From the NCBI GenBank assembly GCA_964443875.1, contig CAYUET010000007.1:60324-124323 (forward strand): a stretch of DNA of 64,000 nucleotides, given 5' to 3'. A program made the translations under genes and the position numbers. The stretch is from CAYUET01 sp964443875 (lineage in GTDB: Bacteria > Auribacterota > JAFGBW01). The notes beneath the pieces are model-generated. The model was not told the DNA's origin. It saw only the letters and a list, made by a program, of their open reading frames with translations, and searched no databases. Each line of letters begins with the position of its first letter. The first letter of the stretch is position 1. Shown piece by piece: positions 8,541 through 17,330 of this stretch.

Positions 8541-10020
8541 TTAGTATTTAAACTGAACTTCAGCTGAAAAAAACTGAGCCTTATCATTTTCTGTATACAG
8601 ATTCTCAATCACCTCTTTTCCAAAAACACGGCTGTAACAAAAAATCATCTTAAAAAATTTATTAATTTCATAATCCGCAATCATGTCCCATTCCGATGCC
8701 AGATTCCTATCCCCTCCGGAAGGCCGCCCGATATATCCGAAAACCGATCCACTTTCCTGAGTAGGCCCGGAGCCCATATACCATCGATCTTCTGACTCAC
8801 TGAGGCTTATCTGATGCCACTCCATCCGAAAAAGCAAATTTTCACGAAACTTTAAAATGAGCTGCGTAAATACATCACGGCTGTTCATAAAATCATAAAA
8901 AGGAAGCAGCTGATACTTTCTTGTCCCCGGAGCCATTTGAAAAAAAGTCTCGTGATCCTTATCACCTGAATCCGTGTCGCCTGAACCGGATGAATACCCC
9001 AATCTGACCCAAGGTTTAAAAAGGACCTCAGTAAACTGAAATCCAGCCTCAGCTGAAAACGCATAAGCCCTGTGGTTAAACTCATACCAGTCACCCCACT
9101 GAAGTCCTCCCCACAATAATAAATCGGCCTGCACGCTTCCTGCCGGATAAAGCCCTAAAAGATGTCCTCCGGCCATCTGAATATCAAGATCCACGCCTGT
9201 TGCTGAAAAAGACTGCACATTATCCACCCTTTGAACAACCGTCCTGTTATCCGAATACCGGTAGTAAAAGAATGCACTTTCCGTATTCGGAATCCCAAAC
9301 TCTTTCGCCAGAGTCAAGGTAGCAGCCTGAATCTCAATATCTTCTATGGTTTCTCCAAAATCCTTTTCCCACCCTCCCTGAGTCGGTAGCAAAAAAGCAG
9401 AAGTAAAATTCAAATTTTCATTCTGATACCCTCCGGTTGCGCCATCAAAACTGCGGCCAAAGGCCGACCAGTCGAAAGGGCTTATCATTCTGTCGGAAAG
9501 TCTCATATTTTTTAACGTATTGAATTTTTTCCCATCTGAAGACCTTAGCGCCTCAAGCCCGTCAACATACTCCATTCTTCCAAGCCTCAAAAACAAACCG
9601 CTCTCAATAAAAGAATTAAACCCGACATATCCCTGATGCAACGCGACTTCTGAAGGACTATCCTCCCGGTTATGAGAATAATAAAGCCCCCCCCATTCCT
9701 GAGGGCCCCAAAGGCAACGGAGCAACCGCATCATCTGGAAGCCCGCTCATAACAACATATTGAGGCTCTGCAAAAACCGAAAAGACCTCATTCTCATAAG
9801 AAACCCTTGCCCGGGTACGCTGAAATCCATAATCATATTTCCCTTCGCTCACTGCACTTTCAAACCATTTCCAGGATTCAAAACGCGTCAAGATCCCCAC
9901 TTCTGCATTAAATCCGGACTTATTAAGCGTGTTCGCCGTATCACCTTCTGAATAGCAGATATTGCTTATTCCCCATAAAACTAAACTTACCAGAAACCAG
10001 ACCTGTTTTTTAATATTCAT
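8541..10020 (-). pseudogene. Outer-membrane porin interrupted by one frameshift at a G8 tract
   Basis: Two overlapping minus-strand frames make one porin. The first (start 10020, good AGAAAGGA site) has a signal peptide ending near NICYSEG and runs to a stop at 9670. The second continues from about 9690 to 8541 and ends in an aromatic C-terminus (EVQFKY), typical of beta-barrels. They join at eight G residues (9687-9694): with seven, the reading runs GPSGMGG-LYYSHNRED without a break, giving a barrel of roughly 490 residues resembling alginate-export (AlgE-like) porins. It could be a phase-variable OFF state, a pseudogene or an assembly error. Two TTGnC-ATAT operators lie upstream. Confidence 0.8.
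9687..9694 (-). repeat. Homopolymeric G8 tract (possible phase-variation switch)
   Basis: Eight consecutive C on the plus strand, read as G8 in the porin. The tract is exactly where the reading frame is lost, and removing one G restores it. It is unusually long for an AT-rich genome. Confidence 0.6.
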
Positions 10021-10053
10021 TTACAAAAATCCTTTCTCCAAATATTTTATATA

Positions 10054-10097
10054 TTATTGGCATATATCAATAACATATTTTTGTCATATGTCAATAA
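10054..10097 (-). promoter_or_regulatory. Tandem operator sites upstream of the porin operon
   Basis: Two 20-base near-palindromes, TTATTGGCATATATCAATAA (10054-10073) and TTTTTGTCATATGTCAATAA (10078-10097), centred 24 bases apart. Both share the core TTGnC-ATAT-RTCAA with a third site upstream of the CoA-disulfide reductase gene. The TTGnC-N4-RTCAA arrangement is like a CRP/FNR-family site. Confidence 0.65.
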
Positions 10098-10390
10098 TGT
10101 TTTTAAAAAAATTTATCTGGATTTTTAATAAGTAAGTAGTTTTCCGAAATAAAAACGATCATCAACCCCGCACAGAAAAGAAGAAATTCCGTGTTTCTAG
10201 GACAAGCCAACCGGACTGCCTCTCAATTTAATTAACAAGAAGACATAAAGTGAAAATATAAAGTCCCCATCAGGCCTTCAACAGCGCAGACATACCGCAT
10301 GATCAGGATAAAAGAACCAAAAACAAACAATAAGCAATTTTACACAGGATGTTGCATACACAGATTAAAAAAAAAATCGCAGAAAAAAAA

Positions 10391-10608
10391 TTAGGGGGTT
10401 GCAATCAATTGTTTTGCGAGGTCTGTCATATTGGGATATAAATTTGAAGGAACCTTCTCTTTGCCTAATTTAATAAAAACCATATGCCTTGCACAATCAG
10501 AGTTATTCCCTAAGCAATATTTTTTTTAAACATAGCGCCCAAACCTTCTGTATCCTTCATTTTATCGTTAAAAAAAATACATCCTTTTAAACATTCACAA
10601 TCTGCCAT
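10391..10608 (-). pseudogene. Small Cys-rich conserved protein, frameshifted
   Basis: The minus strand reads MADCECLKGCIFFNDKM... from 10608 and meets a stop after the T8 run at 10520-10527. Adding one base there restores a frame continuing YCLGNNSDCARHMVF, then KEKVPSNLYPN, to a TAA at 10391-10393, about 72 residues in all. The cysteine pattern and the 'CARxMVFxxLGxEKVPxxLxPN' motif match a small hypothetical protein I recognise from many anaerobes; its function is unknown. The gene is just upstream of an AT-rich gap before the C_GCAxxG_C_C gene's end. Like the porin, it is broken at a homopolymer, so a sequencing error is possible. Confidence 0.65.
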
Positions 10609-10756
10609 ATTAAGCCCCCTTTCTTAATCCTTTAATTGCCAATGAATAAAAACAATATATCCGATATTAAATATACCATATTTTATTAATCCTATCAAAC
10701 ACTATGAATTAAAATTATTATTTTTAATTAAAACCCCTTCAATAATCTCCTATATT

Positions 10757-11119
10757 TTAAAGATCCGTTCCTTTGATTAAAAATTTCTCAGCCAGACATG
10801 CCGCTTCAGCCACACAATCCATACACGAGCGTTTTCGGGCGGATCGTATTTCTTTGCAGCGCACATCCCCCATAAGCTCTCTGAATACCTCCACCGCTTT
10901 CAAAGCCCCTTCCGGAGATTTTCTGGATATAAGCCACTGTGCGGCATAAATAGCCCCGCACATTCCTTCCGGAGCGCGACCGCCGCTGAAGGATTTAAGC
11001 GATTCAATTTCCGCCTCAGAAATTCCGTACTCCTCTTTTGCCGCGCGGGTCACTGCCTGCGCACAATTCAGTCTTATTCCGTTTTTTCCCGTATATGAAT
11101 CCACTGCTTTTGTCTTCAT
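10757..11119 (-). CDS. C_GCAxxG_C_C family redox protein
   Basis: A 120-residue protein of the C_GCAxxG_C_C family, named for its spaced cysteines. Visible: NCAQAV near 19-24, the GRAPEGMCGA core near 47-57, RCKEIR near 85-90, and a terminal RSCMDCV pair. The family is thought to be redox-active and is common in anaerobes; no reaction is established. It lies 30 bases downstream of the CoA-disulfide reductase gene on the same strand, so it belongs to that operon and the same TTGnC-ATAT regulon. Confidence 0.85.
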   Translation of the reverse strand: MKTKAVDSYTGKNGIRLNCAQAVTRAAKEEYGISEAEIESLKSFSGGRAPEGMCGAIYAAQWLISRKSPEGALKAVEVFRELMGDVRCKEIRSARKRSCMDCVAEAACLAEKFLIKGTDL

Positions 11120-11149
11120 TAAACTGATTTCCCTTTCTTTTAATGATGA

Positions 11150-12823
11150 TTACCTGGAAACGACCGTATCCACCCATGCCAAAACCCCTCCATCCATAAC
11201 CGCCACACGTGAATAGCCATGACTTTTTAAAATCAGCGCGGCTTCATACCCGCGAAGTGAAACCTTGCAAAAAGCGATAATTTCTTTGTCAAAGGGAAGT
11301 GCGGAGCAGCATTTTTCCCGAAGCATCCCCAGAGGAATATGAACAGCGCCTTCAATTTTCCGCCACTCCAGCTCCTTAGGGGAACGCACATCCAGAAGCA
11401 CAATATCTTCACCCTTTTCAATCTTATCTTTTACCTCGCGCACAGAATAAGAGCGATAATCCCCATCCAGGATATTACGCAGAACATTTGCCGCAGTAAT
11501 CAAGTTATCCATGGCAGAAGCAAAAGGCGGGGCATAACAAAGATCCAGATTAGCAACCTGATCAACCGTCATTTGGGCTGTCAGAACAACCGCAGCCGCA
11601 TCGATCCGCTTGTCCGCAACCCCGGGACCAACTGCCTGCACACCCAAAAGCCGACGGGAATTGCGGTCTGCAACCGCCTTCAGATAAAGATTTTTCGCAT
11701 CCGGATAATAATGAGCTCTGTCCGGAGCAGGAAAAAGGGTGCACACCACATCAAAGCCTTCGGCTTTTGCCTGTTTTTCAGTCAGCCCGGTTCTTCCCAC
11801 TGCGTAATCAAAAATTTTGCATACCGCAGAACCCAATACCCCGGGAAAGCCGTCTTTTCGGCCGCAGATATTCATCGCTGCAACACGCCCCTGTTTGTTG
11901 GCTGTTGAGCCTAAAGGAACAAAACAGGGCTTATTCGTAATCAGATGGGTCTGTTCTGCGCAATCACCCACAGCATAAACATCCGGGTCACTCGTCTGCA
12001 TCTTCTCATCGACGCGAATTCCTCCGGTAATGCCCGTTTCGATTCCTGCCTCTTTTGCAAGGCGGCTGTTGGGACGAACGCCAACTGATATCAAAACCAG
12101 ATCCGCAGAAAATTCACCGGCATCCGTTTTCACGAAAGAAACCGACTCCGTCCCGGAAAAACCCGTGACCCCGACACCTGTCCGGACTTTCACCCCCTTC
12201 TGCTCCAGATAATTATGAACAACAGCCGCCATATCCTCATCCAGCATGGGAAGTATTTGCGGAAGCTTTTCAATCATTGTGACCCTGCATCCATGATGCA
12301 CGAAGGTTTCAGCCATCTCCATACCGATCAGGCCAGCGCCCACAATCACAACATCCAGAGCTTTACCCTCTGATAGTTTTTCCTTGATGCGCTCGGCATC
12401 TTCAACCTTCTGAAGCGTAAATATATTTTTCAGTTCAATGCCGGAAAAAGGAGGAACAGCCGGAGAGGCTCCTGTTGCCAGAACCAGCTTATCATAAGGG
12501 TATTGATGAATACTTCCATCCGGAAGCCTGGCCGTCACTATTCTGGCTTTTCTGTCAATGGCTGTCGCTTCAGTGCGGTTAAAGACATGGACATTTTTCA
12601 CCTTCCCGAAAAACACAGGATCGCGCACAACCCCAATCGGCGTACTCATAAGCTCATGCGAATCCTTAACCAGCCCGGAAACATAATAGGGAAGACCGCA
12701 GCCCGCATAGGAAAGCACCTCTCCTTTTTCAAGCAGAGTCACTTCAGTATCCGGCAAAAGCCTGATGATTTTAGAGGCCGCTTTAGGCCCTGCAGCTACT
12801 CCTCCAATAATCAAAACTTTCAT
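11150..12823 (-). CDS. CoA-disulfide reductase with C-terminal rhodanese domain
   Basis: A 557-residue flavoprotein of the CoADR-rhodanese type. It has an N-terminal FAD site (GGVAAGPKAA), the single redox cysteine C42 in SYAGCGLPYY, an NAD(P)H-binding GAGLIGME motif, the second FAD motif YAVGDCAE, and a rhodanese domain from about 455 with its active cysteine C519 in FCKVSLRG. Relatives reduce CoA-disulfide, CoA-persulfide or polysulfide with NAD(P)H (Npsr-type enzymes), consistent with a role in sulfane-sulfur handling. The gene follows a 34-base palindromic operator and precedes the C_GCAxxG_C_C gene. Confidence 0.93.
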   Translation of the reverse strand: MKVLIIGGVAAGPKAASKIIRLLPDTEVTLLEKGEVLSYAGCGLPYYVSGLVKDSHELMSTPIGVVRDPVFFGKVKNVHVFNRTEATAIDRKARIVTARLPDGSIHQYPYDKLVLATGASPAVPPFSGIELKNIFTLQKVEDAERIKEKLSEGKALDVVIVGAGLIGMEMAETFVHHGCRVTMIEKLPQILPMLDEDMAAVVHNYLEQKGVKVRTGVGVTGFSGTESVSFVKTDAGEFSADLVLISVGVRPNSRLAKEAGIETGITGGIRVDEKMQTSDPDVYAVGDCAEQTHLITNKPCFVPLGSTANKQGRVAAMNICGRKDGFPGVLGSAVCKIFDYAVGRTGLTEKQAKAEGFDVVCTLFPAPDRAHYYPDAKNLYLKAVADRNSRRLLGVQAVGPGVADKRIDAAAVVLTAQMTVDQVANLDLCYAPPFASAMDNLITAANVLRNILDGDYRSYSVREVKDKIEKGEDIVLLDVRSPKELEWRKIEGAVHIPLGMLREKCCSALPFDKEIIAFCKVSLRGYEAALILKSHGYSRVAVMDGGVLAWVDTVVSR

Positions 12824-12915
12824 TTTAACCTCCTGTTAATCTTTATAAAACCTGTCTTTTTCAAGCGTCAAACTCACTTCATCCGGCATATTAAAAATCT
12901 ATTTAAAAAAAATTT

Positions 12916-12949
12916 ACCTTATTTATTGGCATATGTCAATAAATAAGGT
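12916..12949 (-). promoter_or_regulatory. Extended palindromic operator of the CoADR operon
   Basis: A 34-base palindrome with a single mismatched pair, centred on TTATTGGCATATGTCAATAA (12923-12942). Its core matches the two sites before the porin. It lies about 95 bases upstream of the reductase start. On the plus strand it is followed by seven T residues, so it could also act as a weak terminator, but no plus-strand gene enters it. Confidence 0.65.
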
Positions 12950-13015
12950 GTTTTTTTCCATAAAAATTTTAATAAACAGATTTTACGTCTCCTGAAGAAA
13001 GCTAAAAACTAGAAC

Positions 13016-14104
13016 TTATTCTATGAAATTAATTTTGATTTTTTCCATCTCGAGCTGATACTGAATCATTTTTTCATATACTCTAAGCCTTACCGCCTGC
13101 CTGGCATCGCATTTAATACACTTTCTTTCTGTATCATCCGCAATCACCTCTACAATCGTCCCATTGGCTTTATAGGCCCCGGCTGCACAAAATTGATAAG
13201 GCACAAGATCAGATACTCCGGAGCTGTGGCTGGGGTCAATAATCACGGGAAGTATGGTCTTTTCCTGAATGGCCCTGATAACATCAAAATCAATATGAGA
13301 GCGGTTATAATCCCCGTGCGTAGTGGACTTCACCCCTCTTTCGCACAAAAGAATATTCTTATTTCCCTGTAGAGCAATATACTCTGCAGCGGAAAGCCAT
13401 TCGTCCAGCTCTGCGGCAATCCCCCTTTTGTAAAGAATGGGCCTGTTTATTTTCCCCAATTCCTCCAATAAATTGAAATTCTGAAAATTTCGTGTGCCGA
13501 CCTGCAAAATATCCGCTCTTTCAGAAAGCTCAGGCACCTGGTCTATGGACATAACCTCGGTGACGTAAGGAAGCCCGGTATTGGATCTTACTTTATCCAG
13601 ATAATCCAGAGCCTCTCCCCCAAGACCTCTGAAATCCCAGGGTCTTGTCCTCGGTTTAAAAGCACCTCCTCTCAGAATCATCCGATTACGAATGCCATAT
13701 TTATCGGCCATTTTCGCAAGCCCCTCACCGATCTTTGCAAGCTGATCATAGCTTTCAACAGCACAGGGGCCTGCCATGAATACGGAATGATGATCAGAAA
13801 TAATCCGGGTCTGCCCGTCTGGGCCCTCCACAGAAATTTCCAGCCTTTCTCTCTCCACCTTCTGATGCTGCACCCCGCTCACTCTCTTTGAAATAGTTTT
13901 ATAAGGGGAGGAAATCCTCCAGGCCCTGACAACTCCGGGATGATTTTCAATCAGATTCGCGTCAATAGGACTGGCATCTCCCTGGACGGCAATAATAGTG
14001 TAAAGATCTCCAGGCAAAACATCCGGATGACAATTATGGGATTCAATAATATCCCGGATCTCCCTGATTGTCTTTTCACAGTCTTTCTCAATTTCAATAA
14101 TCAT
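13016..14104 (-). CDS. aroF: 3-deoxy-7-phosphoheptulonate synthase (DAHP synthase, type I-beta)
   Basis: A 362-residue enzyme for the first step of the shikimate pathway: PEP plus erythrose-4-phosphate to DAHP. Residues 1-70 form the small ferredoxin-like N-terminal domain of the I-beta class (regulatory in Thermotoga). The barrel shows FMAGPCAVES, LRGGAFKPRTRPWDF, the QVGTRNFQNF strand, and a metal/PEP region ending IDPSHSSG. About 25 residues beyond the barrel contain a CIKC pair. It is preceded by about 430 bases without a gene, so it probably has its own promoter. No other aro genes are near. Confidence 0.93.
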   Translation of the reverse strand: MIIEIEKDCEKTIREIRDIIESHNCHPDVLPGDLYTIIAVQGDASPIDANLIENHPGVVRAWRISSPYKTISKRVSGVQHQKVERERLEISVEGPDGQTRIISDHHSVFMAGPCAVESYDQLAKIGEGLAKMADKYGIRNRMILRGGAFKPRTRPWDFRGLGGEALDYLDKVRSNTGLPYVTEVMSIDQVPELSERADILQVGTRNFQNFNLLEELGKINRPILYKRGIAAELDEWLSAAEYIALQGNKNILLCERGVKSTTHGDYNRSHIDFDVIRAIQEKTILPVIIDPSHSSGVSDLVPYQFCAAGAYKANGTIVEVIADDTERKCIKCDARQAVRLRVYEKMIQYQLEMEKIKINFIE

Positions 14105-14536
14105 AATAAACTCCCTTGGTCTTATTTCTTTACTATTTTAAATACATCCCCAGTTGATTTTGACGGTGAGAATTTTTCCTATATAACTTAATAGGCATTG
14201 TTCTCAGAAACGGTTTTTTCTTTGATGAATTCAGGCTTATCATTAAGATTTTTATAAGTCAAAGCTTCGATGATATCTTTCAGTATCCTCTTAATTCAAA
14301 GGAATCCATACCGATAACCCTATTATTGTTAAAAGGTATGCATTTAAAAAAAATCTCTCTACCCCAACTGTCCCCATGCCGGATTAAAACAATTCCTCTG
14401 ATACCCTTTCAAAAAATAAACACAGAAAATTGCTTTCTGATATATCAATCACCTACTTCAATGATCACCCCATGATAATATAAAAATCACTATTAATCAC
14501 TTCTTTTCTAACTATGCTTTCAGAATAGAGGGCCTA
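14105..14536. other. Intergenic region without recognised features
   Basis: About 430 AT-rich bases between the DsrE-like gene and the DAHP synthase gene, both on the minus strand. It should contain the DAHP synthase promoter. I found no convincing open frame, hairpin or RNA gene. Confidence 0.45.
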
Positions 14537-14857
14537 TTAAAAAGTAACAACTTTATCACTTTCTTTTACAATGTCGTGCATATCCTTCATGGTTGAAATC
14601 GGACACATTTGAGAAGCCGCTTGCTCTCTGGATTTAATGCAGGTCCCGCAGGCAAAGATTCTGCCTTTTTCCTTTATAAATATTTCAGCCTGATTAATTG
14701 TATTGAATTTATCCGTGGAAATCTTCTGATATTCCACACCCTTTCCCATAAAAAATACAGAAACATCATCTTTCTGATTAAGGGCAAAATTTGCATAACG
14801 AAGAGCATTCCAGCAAGTTTCAGCATCATTTGAAGAAATAATAATTCCTATTTTCAT
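14537..14857 (-). CDS. DsrE-family protein
   Basis: A 106-residue cytoplasmic protein of the DsrE/DsrF-like fold. The opening 'KIGIIISSNDAETCWNALRYANFAL' and 'VSVFFMGKGVE' are the family's first strands, and a cysteine pair in FACGTCIKSR (near 73-82) occupies the position of the sulfur-relay cysteine. Members carry sulfane sulfur or act in thiol transfer. It has a strong Shine-Dalgarno (AAAGGAG) and lies 30 bases after the ThrS gene, suggesting co-transcription. Confidence 0.8.
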   Translation of the reverse strand: MKIGIIISSNDAETCWNALRYANFALNQKDDVSVFFMGKGVEYQKISTDKFNTINQAEIFIKEKGRIFACGTCIKSREQAASQMCPISTMKDMHDIVKESDKVVTF

Positions 14858-14887
14858 AATGATCTCCTTTCGAATTTTGTTTCCTTA

Positions 14888-16669
14888 TTATGACCTTACA
14901 TGAATGCGGCTTTTAATTTCGTTCATGACGCAGCCAAGAAACTCAACCTTAGTCATCGTCTTCTGCTCTTTAATTCCATACCGCCTCACCGTCACCTGGT
15001 TATTTTCAGCTTCCTTGTTACCGACAATCAGCATCAGGGGAATTTTTTTAGTCACATGATTCATAATTTTTTTATTAAAGGAATTTTCTGAAAAATCGCA
15101 TTTGGCACGTATAAACAGTTTACGGAGTGTTTTTTCGAAATCCCGGCAATACTCATTCAGGACTGGATTAATGGGAATAATCATCACCTGAACCGGAGCC
15201 ATCCATAAGGGAAAAGCGCCGCCGTAGTGCTCGATTAGAAAACTGATAAAACGTTCATGGGTGCTTAAAGGAGATCTGTGAATAATGACAGGTCTTTTAA
15301 GCTCACCCTTATTATCCACATAATGCAGATCAAATTTAACAGGCCCCTGAAAATCGATCTGAATGGTAGAAACCGTTTCTTCACGTCCCATGAGATTTTT
15401 AAATTGAATATCAATTTTTGGCCCGTAAAAAGCGGCTTCACCTTCCCCCGTATAATAAGGAATATTCATTTCCTTCAAAAGCTTTTCCAGAATACTTTCC
15501 GCCTTATCCCACAAAATCGGATCACCGATGAATTTTTCCTTATTTTCCTTGCCTCGTATGGAGAATCGGTAGGAAAAATTCTTAAGCTCAAAAGTCCTGT
15601 AACACTCTTCATACATCAGAAACAAATCCTTAAGTTCTGTCTCAAGCGATTCTTCTGCAGCATAAATATGAGCGTCATTCATAGTCATGCAGCGCACCCT
15701 TAAAAGGCCGGACAATTCGCCTGACTGCTCAAAGCGGTAATCCGTTCCGTATTCTGCCAGCCTCAGCGGCAAATCCCTGTAGCTCCGTGGTTGCTCTGCA
15801 TAAATCAAATGGTGAAAAGGACAATTCATGGGTTTCAGGTAAAACTTTTCCTTCATCTCTCCGTTTTCCATTACCGTCATCGGAGGAAACATGCTTTCCT
15901 TATAGGCCGGCAGATGTCCGGATTGAAGAAATAATTCTTCCTTCGAAATATGGGGTGTGGCCACACGGACATAGCCGTATTTGAATTCCATTTCTTTAGC
16001 ATATTTTTCTATTTCATCTCTCAACACTGTGCCATTCGGAGTCCACAAAATAAGGCCTTTGCCCACAACCTCATTGACAAAAAAAAGATCCAGCTCTTTC
16101 CCAAGTTTTTTATGATCCCATTCCAGGGCTTTTTCCCTCTGCTTCAGATAGCTTTCCAGCTCCTCGGCCGTTTCAAAGCATAAGGCATAAACTCGTGTCA
16201 GCATCTTATTTTTTTCAGAGTTAAGCCAGTAAGCGCCTGAAATGCGGTCCAGGCAAAAAGCCATGTTATTCAGTTGAGAAGTATTCTCTACATGAGGCCC
16301 CTCACACAAATCAACAAATTCTCCCGTCTTATAGATTGAAAAGGTATTGATTCCCTCTTCGTGTAATTTCTGAACATGCTGTTCCTTATAAAATTGTTTT
16401 TTTCCCTTAACGAGTTTTAATACCTCCTCAAAAGAAAGTTCTTCCCTGATGAAAGAAAGACTTTTCTGAATAATTTTTTTCATGTTCTTTTCAATCTTAT
16501 TCAGATCTTTCGACTCGATTTTATTCTCGCCAAAATCAAAATCATAGTAAAAGCCGTTTTCTATGGCAGGACCAAAGGCCAGTTTTACATCCGGAAAAGC
16601 TTCCATCACCGCTTTGGCCATAATATGGGCCATGGAATGTCGTTTAATAGTGATAACTTCGCTGCTCAT
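14888..16669 (-). CDS. thrS: Threonyl-tRNA synthetase without TGS domain
   Basis: Charges tRNA-Thr. The 593-residue protein starts directly in the editing (N2) domain, IKRHSMAHIMAKAVMEAFPDVKLAFGPA, so the N-terminal TGS domain (about 60 residues) of the usual 640-residue enzyme is missing. The class II core shows motif 1, MNCPFHHLIYAEQPRSYRDLP with the zinc cysteine, motif 2 around DYRFEQSGELSGLLRVR, and motif 3 in HRSPLSTHERFISFLIEHY. The C-terminal anticodon-binding domain is present. The RBS before the start is AAGAGG. TGS-less ThrS is known in other lineages, so this is a variant rather than a truncation. Confidence 0.95.
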   Translation of the reverse strand: MSSEVITIKRHSMAHIMAKAVMEAFPDVKLAFGPAIENGFYYDFDFGENKIESKDLNKIEKNMKKIIQKSLSFIREELSFEEVLKLVKGKKQFYKEQHVQKLHEEGINTFSIYKTGEFVDLCEGPHVENTSQLNNMAFCLDRISGAYWLNSEKNKMLTRVYALCFETAEELESYLKQREKALEWDHKKLGKELDLFFVNEVVGKGLILWTPNGTVLRDEIEKYAKEMEFKYGYVRVATPHISKEELFLQSGHLPAYKESMFPPMTVMENGEMKEKFYLKPMNCPFHHLIYAEQPRSYRDLPLRLAEYGTDYRFEQSGELSGLLRVRCMTMNDAHIYAAEESLETELKDLFLMYEECYRTFELKNFSYRFSIRGKENKEKFIGDPILWDKAESILEKLLKEMNIPYYTGEGEAAFYGPKIDIQFKNLMGREETVSTIQIDFQGPVKFDLHYVDNKGELKRPVIIHRSPLSTHERFISFLIEHYGGAFPLWMAPVQVMIIPINPVLNEYCRDFEKTLRKLFIRAKCDFSENSFNKKIMNHVTKKIPLMLIVGNKEAENNQVTVRRYGIKEQKTMTKVEFLGCVMNEIKSRIHVRS

Positions 16670-16714
16670 GCTTACCTCTTGTCTTTTTAAAAATCAATTT
16701 GCCATAGTCCTGTC

Positions 16715-17260
16715 TTAATCCATTAAAAATACAGCCGCCGACAGTACTGTAGTCCATAACCCTTCCTTATTCACCCTGGCGGACTGGGTAATGTTTTTCG
16801 TCTTAAAAATATGCCCGCTTGCCTTATAAACCTGCTCTCTTTCACGCCAGGCCAGGTTAGGATCAAAAGGAATTCCCAGGGTGGTTGCCAGCATGGTTGC
16901 TGCCAAATCCTCGGCATACTCCCCTGTATATTTTCCCGTTTCACCAAAAGCATGATGCTCAGAAAGATATCCGTAATTTTTTTTATTTTTGGGTGAGGCC
17001 ACTCCTATTGCGGCGGAAATCATACGGTTGGGTTCATTGGATTCAATCTTGGCCATGACACAAAAAGTAATTTGACCTGCGTTTAATGCGTTAAGTCCGT
17101 TTTCTTTTGAGATGATCTGACAAAAAGGAGGAAGAATACTGGAAACATACACCAGATTGCATTTTTCAATTCCCGCATCTCTTAATGCACGTTCAAAAGA
17201 AGCCAGCTTGTCCTTGTGAATACCAACTCCATTGGTAAAGAAAACTTTTTTTGGAATCAT
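16715..17260 (-). CDS. Pyruvoyl-dependent arginine decarboxylase
   Basis: A 181-residue proenzyme that converts arginine to agmatine and CO2 using a self-generated pyruvoyl group instead of PLP. The cleavage point is the Ser pair in LVYVSSILPP (S40-S41), which splits it into beta and alpha chains. The later segments (EHHAFGETGKYTGEYAEDLAATML) match the archaeal/chlamydial PvlArgDC family. It could supply agmatine for polyamine synthesis or acid resistance. It lies 45 bases upstream of thrS and 70 downstream of psd in a run of pyruvoyl enzymes. Confidence 0.92.
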   Translation of the reverse strand: MIPKKVFFTNGVGIHKDKLASFERALRDAGIEKCNLVYVSSILPPFCQIISKENGLNALNAGQITFCVMAKIESNEPNRMISAAIGVASPKNKKNYGYLSEHHAFGETGKYTGEYAEDLAATMLATTLGIPFDPNLAWREREQVYKASGHIFKTKNITQSARVNKEGLWTTVLSAAVFLMD

Positions 17261-17330
17261 CTCATTCAGCCCTTTCCTGAAAATTTTTGATAATTAAAGC
17301 ATTATTATTAACCCGTAAAAACAAAACCGT

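Noticed and set aside
11339..11908. 189-residue plus-strand ORF inside the CoA-disulfide reductase gene
   Set aside because: Antisense shadow of a well-supported gene; translation is unstructured.
12916..12962. Reading the 34-base palindrome as a plus-strand terminator
   Set aside because: No plus-strand gene enters it and its core recurs before the porin, so an operator is the better explanation.
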